In this document: one piece after another, positions 26,166-36,090 of the stretch
How the letters are laid out: the number at the start of each line of letters is the position of its first letter
Position numbering within the stretch: position 1 is the first letter of the stretch
Assembly (NCBI GenBank): GCA_963514095.1
Contig: OY741282.1
Span: forward strand, 23,802,827-23,866,826
Length of the DNA: 64,000 bases
Direction: 5' to 3'
DNA from: Eutrigla gurnardus
Taxonomy: Eukaryota; Chordata; Actinopteri; Perciformes; Triglidae
The notes under the pieces: generated by a model
Database searches by the model: none
Told to the model about the DNA's origin: nothing
What the model saw: the letters and a program-made list of their open reading frames with translations, nothing else
Made by a program: the position numbers and the translations under genes

Positions 26166-27359
26166 CCCCTTCTCCCAAGTTGCTCACAGAGTTGTTCTCT
26201 CCTCTTTTGGAAAGGCGCCACATTCCCTCCCTGGCCCAAACCCACAGCCATTAATTCTGCTAATGACAGATAAATGAAGCATGGAGATGAGGAGGCTGGT
26301 GCAGAGCATTACACACACGCACTCTAATGCACACCGAGCACAGCCATGCACATACAGTACAGAACATACATGCAAAGTGTACACACACACACAGATCACA
26401 CTCACTTAGCCCCTTAATGACTTTGATTGAGGATATGGTCTTAAAGTTGTTGTTTCTTTCATCTCTACACAGTGTGTATGTTGTCTAAAAAGTGAATGTG
26501 AGACTGATGCAAGAGACACTCAAGTTTGGGTTTACAGTTAAAAGGATTATCCGGCATCCAGGGAAACGGGAATCTAACCCGTGTTCTGATTAAGCTCGTA
26601 AAGGGAGAGGGAGCAGCTGAGAAACAGCAGGCATTGTTGCAGCATCCTGAAACCTGAAGCATCAGCAGCTATTTTTGAATGGAGTACAAGAAACTAAGAA
26701 AATAAAAGGAAAGGAGACAAGGAACTGGTTTATTGTTGGGACTTTTTTTTTCAGATGGTATAAAGTGCATGAAAAGACTGCCGGAATAAACAGTTCAAAC
26801 TATTAACTCTCTTCTTAAGCCTTAAAGAAAATCATTTATATCCGTACTAAAATCCTTATTTACTTTTTTATTATTATTTAACATTCCTGTGCACATAAAT
26901 CAAACATTACTTTTTTCCTCATTACCATACATTATGATAATGAAGCGTATTACAGCGCTGAGTGTTTTGCATATAATGGGGATGTTCTTAATTGGGCTAA
27001 TGACTGTTTCACCAAAGCAGATGAAAAGGTCAACACTCCACTTTGACTTCAAAACTACACAGCAATTTCAAAACTGCCGCCTAGCTAACTGTGAAATATA
27101 TTCCGCCTGTAGATTATCATTTTAATTAATCTTGCTTACTTGGTCGTGTAATTTAAACATTTGCTGGATGGAGAGAGGAGGAGGGAGATAGAGGATGGTG
27201 GGATGCGGCGTGTGACAGGGAGAAGGAGGAGGGAAGCTTTGTGTGGGTCTGCGTGTGTGTGTGTGTTTGCAGACGGCAACTATGTTTGCAAATTAGTATC
27301 ACCTTCACAGAAATAATGCTCATTCTCTGCCGGAAAATGCCAAAGGATTTAAACTCATG
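26166..27359. other. Noncoding stretch, nothing recognised
   Basis: No exon supported. Short CA or GT runs occur near 26300-26400 and 27250. The block at 26885-27130 is complex and AT-rich with TTAATTGGGCTAAT-type words and could be a conserved noncoding element, which cannot be shown here. Confidence 0.5.
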
Positions 27360-27680
27360 CTAAGGATGAAATCAACCCGGTCTCAAACCCAACTCATTTA
27401 ATAGTGACAGTTGGTCATTGCCCCTCAGCATCTGATACCGACACAGAGCTTTCAACTAACTCCAATGTAAACCCACCCACATGGTCATTAAGCGGCCAGA
27501 GCAACTGCAGAGTAAAGAGAGCGAGATAGTCCACACAGGGTGGGTCGGAGGAGATTGCTGTTTGTGTCGTGTAAACATCAGATAATCGTGTGAGTCGTTC
27601 AAGTTAACCTCAACCACACTCTTTTCCTGAACCTAACTACGAGCTTTTGTTGCTTCAACCTCACTAAGTTTATTTTGAAA
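27360..27680. repeat. Degenerate teleost interspersed repeat
   Basis: Words such as 'cccaactcatttaatagtga', 'cagttggtcattgcccctca', 'gcatctgataccgacac' and 'cctgaacctaactacgagc' resemble dispersed teleost repeats that I have seen elsewhere, heavily mutated. The segment joins a retroelement-like tail on its right. Boundaries and class are uncertain. Confidence 0.38.
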
Positions 27681-27689
27681 AGACAGTAT

Positions 27690-27785
27690 GGATGTAACGA
27701 GTGGAAACTGAGGGTATAAGAAGATAACACTAAGTCGTTTTGCCCCTCAGCCAACAGGCTTCTTCAGTTCTCAGCAGAGATCGAT
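27690..27785 (-). mobile_element. Retroelement tail fragment with hammerhead-like core
   Basis: On the minus strand the sequence reads 'ctgagaactgaagaagcctg' then 'ttggctgaggggcaaaacga'. It resembles a teleost element-end motif with the pattern CTGAAGAAGCC, stem, GTGAAACG. CTGAAGA fits the CUGANGA half of a hammerhead ribozyme core and the following CCT...AGG can pair as stem II. The other half, normally GAAA, is AAAA here. Penelope-like retroelements are known to carry hammerhead motifs, so a tail of that class is plausible but unproven. Confidence 0.4.
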
Positions 27786-27909
27786 GTAAGCTTTCAAACT
27801 GATTTTAGTATACCTAAACAGAATGCCAAAGTCCCAAAATCCAGGACTTAATTCAGATTTTTTAACTTAAAAAGATTCAATTTTCTTTTTCTTCAAGCTA
27901 TTGGAAGCA

Positions 27910-28740
27910 ATAGGGGACAGTAAAATAACATGAAAAAGCAGTGATAAACTACCGGTAATTAGAAAAGGAACAACCTAAGTGTAGTAGACATAGCTCGAGA
28001 CAAATGGCAGTATTCAAAATGATATCTTAGCTGTGGCAAAAGACAATTATTTGATGAATTCCATCCTGTATTAACTTTAAAAAACCTTTGCCAAGTTTCA
28101 GAAAATAGCAAATCTGCTTTAAATTCTGATACCGGCAAACGAGACAAAGGTCAATCATCTTCTCAACACGATCGAAAGCTATAACCTCTCCTAGCTCAAA
28201 TGATAAAAGTGTCAATTAATGAGAGCACTTTTCCCCTGTGCCCTGAAAGCAGCTATAATAACCCCTGTATACACATGTGGAGACAAACAGGAGGTAAGCA
28301 ACTATAGACTCATCAGCATACTCCCTGCCGTCTCAAAGGTCAGTGAAAAGGTTGTAGCAGAACAATTGATTTCAAAACTCTTTTACACCAAACAATTTGT
28401 TTTCATAAAAAAAACAATTAAGTGAAACAGTATGCTACCTCCTGGAAGTTATTAAAGGATACCTAGATCCTAGACTTGTGAAAAGGACTTTGATAGAGTA
28501 AACAATCAAAATCTATTCAACAAACATGACTTTAAAAAACACCACAAAACTAAACAATAAATCTGTTTGCAATGATGTTGAAATCATGATGTATGCAGAT
28601 GATTCGGGACTATTCACCTACGAGTAAAAGTCCATTACTCTCTTCATTTAAAACTGAAACATATTAAAAACATGGCCAAACATTTAAATGATGTGACCTT
28701 GCATTTTTTTTATATTTTATGCGAAACTCTCTTTCAGTTG
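27910..28740 (+). pseudogene. LINE reverse transcriptase, broken (jockey/CR1-like group)
   Basis: Several frames together follow the endonuclease-reverse transcriptase linker and the RT domain of a fish non-LTR retrotransposon. 'GDSKITWK' near 27913 matches the linker. At 28219-28420 the frame reads FPCALKAAIITPVY then VSNYRLISILPAVSKVSEKV, the first conserved RT block. 'DFDRVNNQNLF' (from 28486) matches the motif A region, usually KAFDTVNHxxLL. 'YADD' at 28592-28603 is the catalytic motif C. Only about 35 codons separate A and C, against roughly 90-100 in intact elements, so motif B and the loop before it have been deleted. Stops and frameshifts occur throughout. The exact clade is uncertain. 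Confidence 0.85.
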
Positions 28741-28857
28741 AGGCATAAAATATTTAAAGGCAATAATTCTTTCACATTTGTCATAATGTATGCCATGTAC
28801 GTTGGTCTCAGGCAGGTAAACCAGCTTCATGACCACTCAAGTCATTATATAATGATC

Positions 28858-29010
28858 CATCCATCCATCCATTGTCTACTGCTTATCCTGTATTCAGGGT
28901 CACGGGGGGGCTGGAGCCGATCCCAGCTGTCATTGGGCGAAGGCAGGGTACACCCTGGACAGGACGCCAGTCTATCACAGGGCCGACATGTAGAGACAAA
29001 CAACCATTTG
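28858..29010 (-). mobile_element. LINE 3' end with (GGAT)n tail, minus strand
   Basis: The plus strand starts with CCATCCATCCATCCATTG, the complement of a GGAT tail. It continues 'tctactgcttatcctgtatt', 'cagggtcacggggggctgga', 'gccgatcccagctgtcattg', 'ggcgaaggcagggtacaccc', 'tggacaggacgccagtctat' and 'cacagggccgac', the signature of a highly repeated teleost LINE 3' region. The element is 5'-truncated to about 150 bp. GATG-type tails are described for Rex3/RTE elements, so that clade is likely but not proven. It lies opposite to the RT relic on its left and is an independent insertion. Confidence 0.82.
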
Positions 29011-29549
29011 ATATAATGATGCTCTTATAAATCATCTTAAAAAAAACATGCCAATATCACCATGGTAGTATACTCACTTGATATGTTAATCATGCACTCA
29101 AATATTTGCTTAATCTTCGAGATCATTCATAATGCTGCTCCTACACAAGCCATCTGATAAACCGAACTACCCAACACTATATGAACTGGTTTAGGGTATC
29201 CAATAATATATATTTTTTCATCAAGGTATTATAAATGATATTACTGTACTACTTTGCCTTTCAATAAAAGTTTCCGATGCATAAAATATTAAAATCATTG
29301 ATTGCAAAAGTTTATAGGTTGTTAAAGGAGAGATGATGCCAAATCAATGCCTATGCAAATTCATTTATGAGTCTTGTTGCATTGCTGTTGCTTTCGTCTC
29401 CCTACACTTCCTGAAACTTGAGTTCACCACCAGCGCCACAAATAATAGTAATGTTTTGTTAAATTCTAACCTGAACATGAATGATTAAGTTGGAGAAATG
29501 AGTGAACTGCAAGGAGAGGTTCACACACACACATTTCACAATAGAACGA

Positions 29550-29552
<3 letters not shown>
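29011..29552. other. Noncoding AT-rich stretch
   Basis: AT-rich sequence between two repeats, with no exon or recognised element. Confidence 0.55.

Positions 29553-29590
<38 letters not shown>
29553..29590. repeat. (AT)n microsatellite
   Basis: About 19 perfect AT dinucleotides, immediately left of the first arm of a direct repeat pair. Confidence 0.97.
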
Positions 29591-29595
<5 letters not shown>

Positions 29596-29605
29596 AATTA
29601 CATTT

Positions 29606-29698
29606 TTTATGTTATATAAAAAATGTAACCAATAAAAGGTTTGTGTTTTTATTTCTATGAGGAGCATTATGCATGATCTTGAAGATAAAGCAAATATT
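29606..29698 (+). repeat. Direct repeat pair, copy 1
   Basis: About 93 bp, from 'tttatgttatataaaaaatg' through 'gtaaccaataaaaggtttgt', 'tttctatgaggagcattatg' and 'catgatcttgaagataaagc' to 'aaatatt'. It recurs in the same orientation at 29867-29959 with a handful of differences by eye. The 168 bp between the copies is AT-rich and unrecognised. Confidence 0.92.
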
Positions 29699-29866
29699 CC
29701 AGTGAAACATTCTGTAAATTTGTGAGAAGATACCTGAGGTCATCTAGAATGCACCTGAAGTGAAAGTAGTCATTGGAAACAGGCCGTTTAATTTTAATTA
29801 ATTTTTAACTTGATGTCATATATTACTGTATAAGAAATTTCCAAAGACGTTTTATTCAAATATTAT

Positions 29867-29959
29867 ATTTATGTTATATAAAAAGTAACCACTAAAAGGT
29901 TTGTGTCTTTATTTCTATGAGGAGCATTATGCATGATCTTGAAGATAAAGCAAATATTT
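29867..29959 (+). repeat. Direct repeat pair, copy 2
   Basis: Second copy of the segment at 29606-29698, start-to-start spacing 261 bp. It differs by a few substitutions (for example 'accactaaaagg' for 'accaataaaagg') and a short deletion in the 'ataaaaaatg' part. A local duplication or two nearby ends of one element are both possible. Confidence 0.92.
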
Positions 29960-32900
29960 CGCACACATTTGTCATTAGTTATAGAATAGTTCAATTTATA
30001 GCACCCCTGCAGATTTCAATTACAACCCTGACATGTTTTGAAAGTCTGCTGTGAGCCTTATTTGTCAGATTTTGAATTTTGAAGTGGCAATTACATGACC
30101 TGCTGACAGTTAATGATTAAAGGAAATAGCCTCTCTTTATTAGCCGGAAGCTGCATAATGACGCAAAGTTATGCCAGTAATAGAGATGGAATTCATATTA
30201 AAGTGGAGGAGGATGATGAGAAAATAATGAAGTGTTTTTGCGGGTCACTTTTGCAGGGCTACAAATACCATGTATTACACCCCCCCGCCCCCCATTGGTT
30301 CTGTCCATTTCTAAATTGTTGTTTTCACCTTCACAGCAGAGCTGAGCTAGAAAGTGAATGTTTGTTTTTCCATTGCTGGCCGGGTGCCACCATTGATATA
30401 GGCCTACCCTGCAGTGTATTAGCATATGCAACCTCATTCCAGACACATTTCATGTATAATTAACAAGCCCCCATATTTATCCAAAAGGTCTATCGGCAAA
30501 ATATTTTGCCAAAGAAACAACACGTTGGTGGTATTTGATGCTACGATTCTACTTGTTGCCGTGCAGCTTTGATCAAGTGATGCTCTGGGAGTCCTGCTGC
30601 GGATGTTTCCTCTATCTGATGGATAATACAACCCAGTTGGAAGACACAGCGGGGGACGGACCGTGACGTGTGATATCTTACCGCTGGGACGTTAGTTAAA
30701 TGATCCTGCCTGTTCTCACTCCCAACGTGTCAAATAACGCTGCGATGTAAAGCCTTGTCCATTTCGGTGTTTTATTGGCCACACCGGCACTCCGTGTCCT
30801 TATTACTCACATAGAGCTGTGCGGCATCCCTCTTGCCTGTTGTGGTCTTTATACAAATAAGAAAAGGCAACAATGAATTCTTGCTGAACGAAGGGTCTAC
30901 CGCATCCTCTCACATGAATGCAGTTCATGAACGTCCAAGGGGGGCTAGTGTCGGTGAATATAAAGGCTGTTTTATTTTAGCCAAATTATTTTCCTCCCGG
31001 GTCACAGTGCTGACACATGAAAAGCTGCTAAAATACTTCTAGAGAAGAAGAAGACCTACCGCTCTGTCCTATAGGCACTTTGGGGTCATTACATGATTGC
31101 TTTTGATCTTGTTGGGATATTGATGTTGATGACATGTAGATAGGGATTTCAATGGCCTCTTTCCTGCAAATGAGGGGGAAATGTATCTGATGGATTTATA
31201 CTATATATGGATTTATCATTTTTTATAACTAAGGTAATATATACATTCACACCAAACACAAAGCAAATGTTTGCATATTTGTGCTTATCATGAAGCTTAA
31301 GCTCTTGCTCCTGTTGTCCCTGAATCAGAAACAGAGAAACCAAATATGTCTGGTTAAATCACTCTACCTTTGTTAAATCCTTTCACTGAACTTGTATGCC
31401 AGAAAGTAATACAAGACACAAATGGTTCAGTTGAGAGTTCCTTCTATTTGGAAGGTGGAGTTAATGATTAAAAAATGGTGTCCCACCATCCTGAGAGGAT
31501 TTTTTTTTTTAAATAACTTGAACATGAACTTTTTAAGTGGAATAATAATGGATTGCTGCAGATCTCTATTGGAAAAGAGTCATCTTATCTCATGGGGCAA
31601 CCCCATCTGGATAAAGATGGAATTAAAATTAAATTGAGTGTGCAGTTCATTATTGGGAAGCCTTGTGAGCCAGATAGTTTTGTGAGTACATCACAACACT
31701 GTCTGATAACCGACTTTTTGGATATGGCCACTTTGGGTCAGTCGGCTTAAAGACTCCTCTGCATTTTACCATTTTTCATGATTTCCCCCTTTAGTCTGCT
31801 TTTTTACAGACACTAGATAAACCTCAATAATTTGAATTTATGTTTAAGCGAATGGTAAAGGAAAGTGCAAGCCTTCATCTGCAAACTGCTGCATTATTAA
31901 ACGCAGCAGCCCATTGTGTTCTGTCACAAAATTGGAGGAAGTTCACACAAGGTTTACTTTAAACCAAACATAATTTCTTCAACAAAGGTTGCCTAAAATG
32001 AACAATGGAGTGTGCAGAGCAGCAATGGAAGTAATGGAAGTCATGCATGGATGTGTGTCAAGTGTAATGTGGAGGTGATGAAGGTGCAAAACCAAAGAGC
32101 TATGTAAGGTGGATGTCTGCTGTAGCAAGAGAGCCAGACCGTGTGGACCTGGACAGCATGTGGACCAGCCTCTTTAGCTTGGAAGGACCAGGTAAGCTTA
32201 ATCAAGCCGAGGACCCACCCTCCTCAGCCAACTGCCTGCCGATTAGGACAGGGGGAGGGGCATCACAGTTCCCAACACAAACTTGTAAGGTATTTCAATG
32301 AAAGTCCAAAATGCAATGTTATTCTTATACAAAGCAATTACAAACGTCAAAGATCATAAAGGTGCTACTTCAGGGAGACGGGGATTTTCCTGTCAACTAA
32401 CATTGCCGACAAATGTTTTTACGTGCAAACTTTTGACAATATGCAGTATATTTTCACCGTTTGAAAAGGGAAGATTTAGTGCTAATGATAACACAACAGT
32501 GGAACAGTGTATCAGAAGGGCAGCAGGCTTACAAGAAATGTCAGAAACTCAACATACATTTTCACGGACAGATGGGAGCGGTACAAAAACAAGGAGTCTT
32601 GTACAGTACCGTAGTATTGTGTGTTATGGAGGTTCAGTATGTGGTGCCATATTTCACTCACTTTTTAACAGAAAAGATACACAGAGTAGCACAGAAACAC
32701 ATCACACAGGTTCTCATGGAAGGACTCCCATGTTTTACTCAAGTAAAAGTCACGCGCCTGAAGTAAAGTCCAAAGCATGCCTCTGCAATATACCAATAAT
32801 ATAAAACTAAACTTGCCATTTGTAGAAAAATGTGTAAAACGAACCAAGTGGGCACACACCTGAGTTTGTTCTACACACCAAACAGATTGGTTGAATGCAG

Positions 32901-33843
32901 CAATGCCCCCTTCTTATTTAGGTTGATATAGCAAATCCAACGCAACTGCTCTTATTCTTTTCCAATGCAAACACAGAAGTATGTCATGGTTCAAAAAAGA
33001 CATTAGTCTGGTAATTTGTCAAATGCTCACCGTCATTCATAGCACAAGAACTAATAGTTTGCAAACACGATTTTTAGAGGATAATAAACTGATGCTGAAT
33101 GGCAGATGGCTACTTTCGGTTGTTTGATCTGGATTTGGCAAGCAATCGAGGGTGATGAGAGGCATATGAAATGTGTTCCGTAGCCCCAGAGTCGCTCTCT
33201 CTCTCTCTTTAGACGTAAAGCTGAATGCAAACTCCCTCTCTCTAACGCACACACAACTTAAATGCATGATCGCATCAAACACACAACACCACGCACCCAA
33301 CTTTATCTCTTCTTCTTCTCTTCTTCGTGTTCATATTTCTCTATGAGAACAATCGCAAGAGCATTTTCATCACTGCACATCCCAAATGAAAACCCCCTTT
33401 TCCCTCATTCGAGGCATGTTTATGATGAGATAAGTCAGACAACACAACCAGCACAGAAGGCAAAAAAATACAAAAAATCACCCCCCCCAAAAAAACCTTC
33501 CCCCATCTGTGCTCCTTTTATCCTAAATATGAATTGGCCATAGAGTCCACCAGTGGAAGTGTTTGTGGTGTCTGCCGGGCCGAGCTATTTGATTTGGACA
33601 CAAACTCTTGGCAGCCTGGAGTTTATACTGTAAATGAGAGTTTTGGCTGCGGTGGCCAGCAAAACAAAAATTTGGATGAGTTTCCTTCTTTTCCATAATT
33701 CTCTTCCTCTTGGCATCCTGACTGATGACGGGTTTAGTTTTCAGAACAGGTTTCATCTCGTTTTGATTTGAGGAAAGCATGGAAAATCAGAATGATAAGA
33801 AAGCAAAACGACACCTGCTAACAGCGCTATCAGTGGAACCTAA
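29960..33843. other. Noncoding stretch; one weak exon candidate
   Basis: No recognised mobile element. At 32113-32191 a 26-codon frame (MSAVAREPDRV...) ends on CCAG followed by GTAAGC, a strong splice donor, but the acceptor side is weak and the peptide matches nothing known. A 168-codon frame at 32298-32804 also lacks any domain. C-rich runs occur near 30281-30292 and 33481-33489, and a CT run lies at about 33195-33208. Confidence 0.5.
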
Positions 33844-33924
33844 CAGGGCGTACCCACCAAACGCGATGAAACTTCATCGCGCGACAAGATTACATGTAAA
33901 GTCAATGCAAAGACGCGATTAGAC

Positions 33925-34047
33925 GCTTCATCGCGCCGGGCGACGCGATGGACGCGATAGCGCGGCGCGATGGACGCGATGGACGTGAAAAATCGCTTCA
34001 TCGCTTCATCGCGCCATCGCGCCATCGCTTCATCGCGCCATCGCTCG
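33925..34047. repeat. Inverted array of GCGATG/CATCGC motifs inside the Harbinger element
   Basis: GCGATG-type hexamers on the left side (about 33946-33982) face several CATCGC copies on the right side (about 33994-34043). Single-strand folding would give a long GC-rich hairpin. The same hexamer is part of both terminal repeats, so these may be subterminal transposase-binding sites; that role is inference. Confidence 0.75.
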
Positions 34048-34193
34048 AGTTGAAATAATTGAACTTTTGCGGCAAATTCGCGTGAAGACGCGCCGCGACA
34101 GCCTATCAGCGTTGAGATCGTCACCGACGTGCTGACGTACGGACGTCCTGGTGTTCCCTCGCTTTTTGCCGGCTTGCCGCTCCAGTGAAGAAG

Positions 34194-34325
34194 ATGGAGG
34201 AGACACTGATAGTCGCCGTGACCGCTCACCCAGAGCTATATGATAGTTCCTGTCCCCTCTACAGGGAAGCTGGGAACTTCTCCAGAGTAGATACAGTGCA
34301 GCGATGGTGGTTATCTCAGCCATGA
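34194..34325 (+). pseudogene. MADF-domain start of a Harbinger accessory (Myb-like) protein
   Basis: A 43-codon frame starts MEETLIVAVTAHPELYDSS and continues CPLYREAGN before losing similarity and stopping. The pattern 'LI..V..HP.LYD.....YR' is the beginning of a MADF domain, the DNA-binding fold of the Myb-like protein that helps Harbinger transposases into the nucleus and onto the ends. Similarity stops near 34265, where the frame runs into sequence belonging to the opposite gene. No full MADF domain remains. Confidence 0.72.
34262..34323 (-). pseudogene. Probable Harbinger transposase N-terminus fragment
   Basis: On the minus strand an ATG at 34323 opens MAEITTIAALYLLW. A short acidic-hydrophobic start with an Ala-Leu-Leu-rich stretch is typical of Harbinger (HARBI1-like) transposase N-termini. 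Similarity to a transposase should end where the internal deletion joins the MADF gene at about 34262, although the frame stays open further. No DDE nuclease residues are present. The call rests mainly on position and orientation. Confidence 0.45.
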
Positions 34326-34518
34326 TCGACGAGAGAATGAAATGGCGGAAGAAATGTTGTTGTTTGGGCAGGCTCGTCGCGCGACGCGATGACGCGATGC
34401 CGCGATGAGGCGTTTTTTGGCATATTGGACCGGCGTCAAAACTGGAGCGTCTAGCGCGACGCGATTTCATTTGTCGCGCGTTTCAATCGCGTTCATCGCG
34501 TTTGGTGGGTATGCCCCG

Positions 34519-35776
34519 TAAGGCAAAAGTGCTGTGAGAGCTAACTACAACCCCTGCCCCTTCTTGCCCATCTCTAGATCTAAACGGTTTGCAGGGGAGC
34601 TAATCTAGTGCAGCCTTTTTAATTTACCGATTGTAATGTCGCTGAGCCTCATTAATCTCCTATTAGCTTCTTCATGGCACAAACACCCATCCAATCATGC
34701 TTTGGGCCAACGCTAGTTCTCTTCACTACTCTTATCCCTTGCAGCACTTTCTGTATACATAGCGCCGCTCTTATTGGGAACTGTGCCCTTGGAGAGATGC
34801 AATCAGTGCTGTGACATATTATAGCTAGGAATCATTTGACATTTATTTCAAGATTTGGAAGCTTCTACTTTCTGCATTCACTCAGGAAATAGTGGCCACA
34901 GCTCTTCCGTATCGTCCACTTTAAACATTGTGATAACCGTAGTGCAATGCAGAAAAGCAACAAACTCTGCACCAACAAAAACTTTTGCCGTTGGTCAACT
35001 TCTCCTCATTGATAAAAAAAGGGGGGAATGAGGGAACTGTGGCCGACAGTGGTCCATTATTAGTGGAGACACAGGCACTGAGCCAGTGGCTGGTTGCTAA
35101 TGAAGCCAACAGCGCTAACGGTAAGCTACGGTATCATGCGGTAACAGAGCAATGTTATCAGCTGTGACCGCCATATGAGCACAGTGCAGAGCGGTGGTCA
35201 TGAGTGAAGCAGAAGGACACGTTGACAGCTAAAAGCCTGTCAACAAAGCACAGAGAAGCACAGATAACAACACACACAGAGGGAGAGTGAACCATTACTA
35301 TATTTACAAAGCAAATAGCTGTTTCCTGCTATAAAAATGCTCTGAATGTCGTATAATGCTTCTTTATACCTTTGTTGTTGTTCTTTGTCCTAGTCGACCA
35401 TTTATATACATGCATAGCTACAGTGAACTCAAAGCTGATTCCCACACTAGCTTATATAATATGATTAATGGTGGTGTTACATGATATTTGAACTCATTAA
35501 ACATTGCTTTCCTTTATTTGATCATGGTAATCTTTGTGACACAAGGCAACCCCCGAGGACAGCAATTTATCAAAAACGTAATCGGCATATCATGTTTTCA
35601 AACCTTCCAATTTTCTTCTGTTGACAAGGCCTGGGCCCACAGGGTATATCATATTTGTAAGTGAAATGTTTAAGCTTTATTCATCATTTTGTAATACATT
35701 CTCTGAGATTGAGCCAGAGATGTATGTGAAATTGTCACGCTTTCACGACGCCAAGATCGTCTGACAAACCGTTTTG
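34519..35776. other. Noncoding stretch, nothing recognised
   Basis: Complex sequence without a supported exon or element. Confidence 0.55.
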
Positions 35777-36090
35777 GGGTTTTATAATGCAAATAACTCT
35801 GGTTACATAAAAACTACAAGCCTCGCAGCCCACGGCTTTTCCTAAATGTGTGTTTTTGATGTGTTCTAAAGCCTAGAAGGTACTAAAATAAAACATACAA
35901 GATTTCTGAGCAATTTATTTATCTGACCGCCACCGCAGACTGCAGTTTCCATATTAAACATTATTACCACAAAAAGTCATTTTAAATCTTGTTACTTTTG
36001 CAGAATGCCTTTGAGGCCAGAGCTGCCACACAGTCAGGAACACAGCCTCTGATTGGTCGACTCAAGGCATCAGGAGTTGCTAGTGGACGT
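35777..36090 (+). repeat. ~315-bp interspersed repeat family, copy A
   Basis: Aligned landmarks shared with 46669-46985 in the same orientation are 'tttataatgcaaataactct', 'cctaaatgtgtgttttt', 'agcctagaaggyactaaaat', 'cacaagattt' (one difference in this copy), 'gaccgccaccgcag' and 'agcctctgattggt' followed by 'gctwgtggacg'. Divergence is obvious but the match runs nearly end to end, so both descend from one dispersed family. No coding frame, terminal inverted repeat or tail is evident, and I do not recognise the family. Confidence 0.85.

Larger units (their letters stand above)
33844..34518. mobile_element. PIF/Harbinger non-autonomous DNA transposon (675 bp)
   Basis: The ends are 27-bp inverted repeats. 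The left, at 33844-33870, begins CAGGGCGTACCCACCAAACG; the reverse complement of the right, 34492-34518, begins CGGGGCATACCCACCAAACG; both continue CGATGAA. They differ at positions 2 and 7 only. Both are flanked by TAA (33841-33843 and 34519-34521), the 3-bp TWA-type target duplication of PIF/Harbinger. Inside are the start of a MADF/Myb-like accessory gene on the plus strand and a probable transposase start on the minus strand, the two Harbinger genes. The element is much more GC- and CpG-rich than its surroundings. It cannot encode a complete protein. Confidence 0.85.

Noticed and set aside
32298..32804. 168-codon plus-strand open frame
   Set aside because: No domain, no biased amino-acid pattern and no splice context. 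One frame of this length is about what chance gives in 64 kb read in six frames at this AT content.
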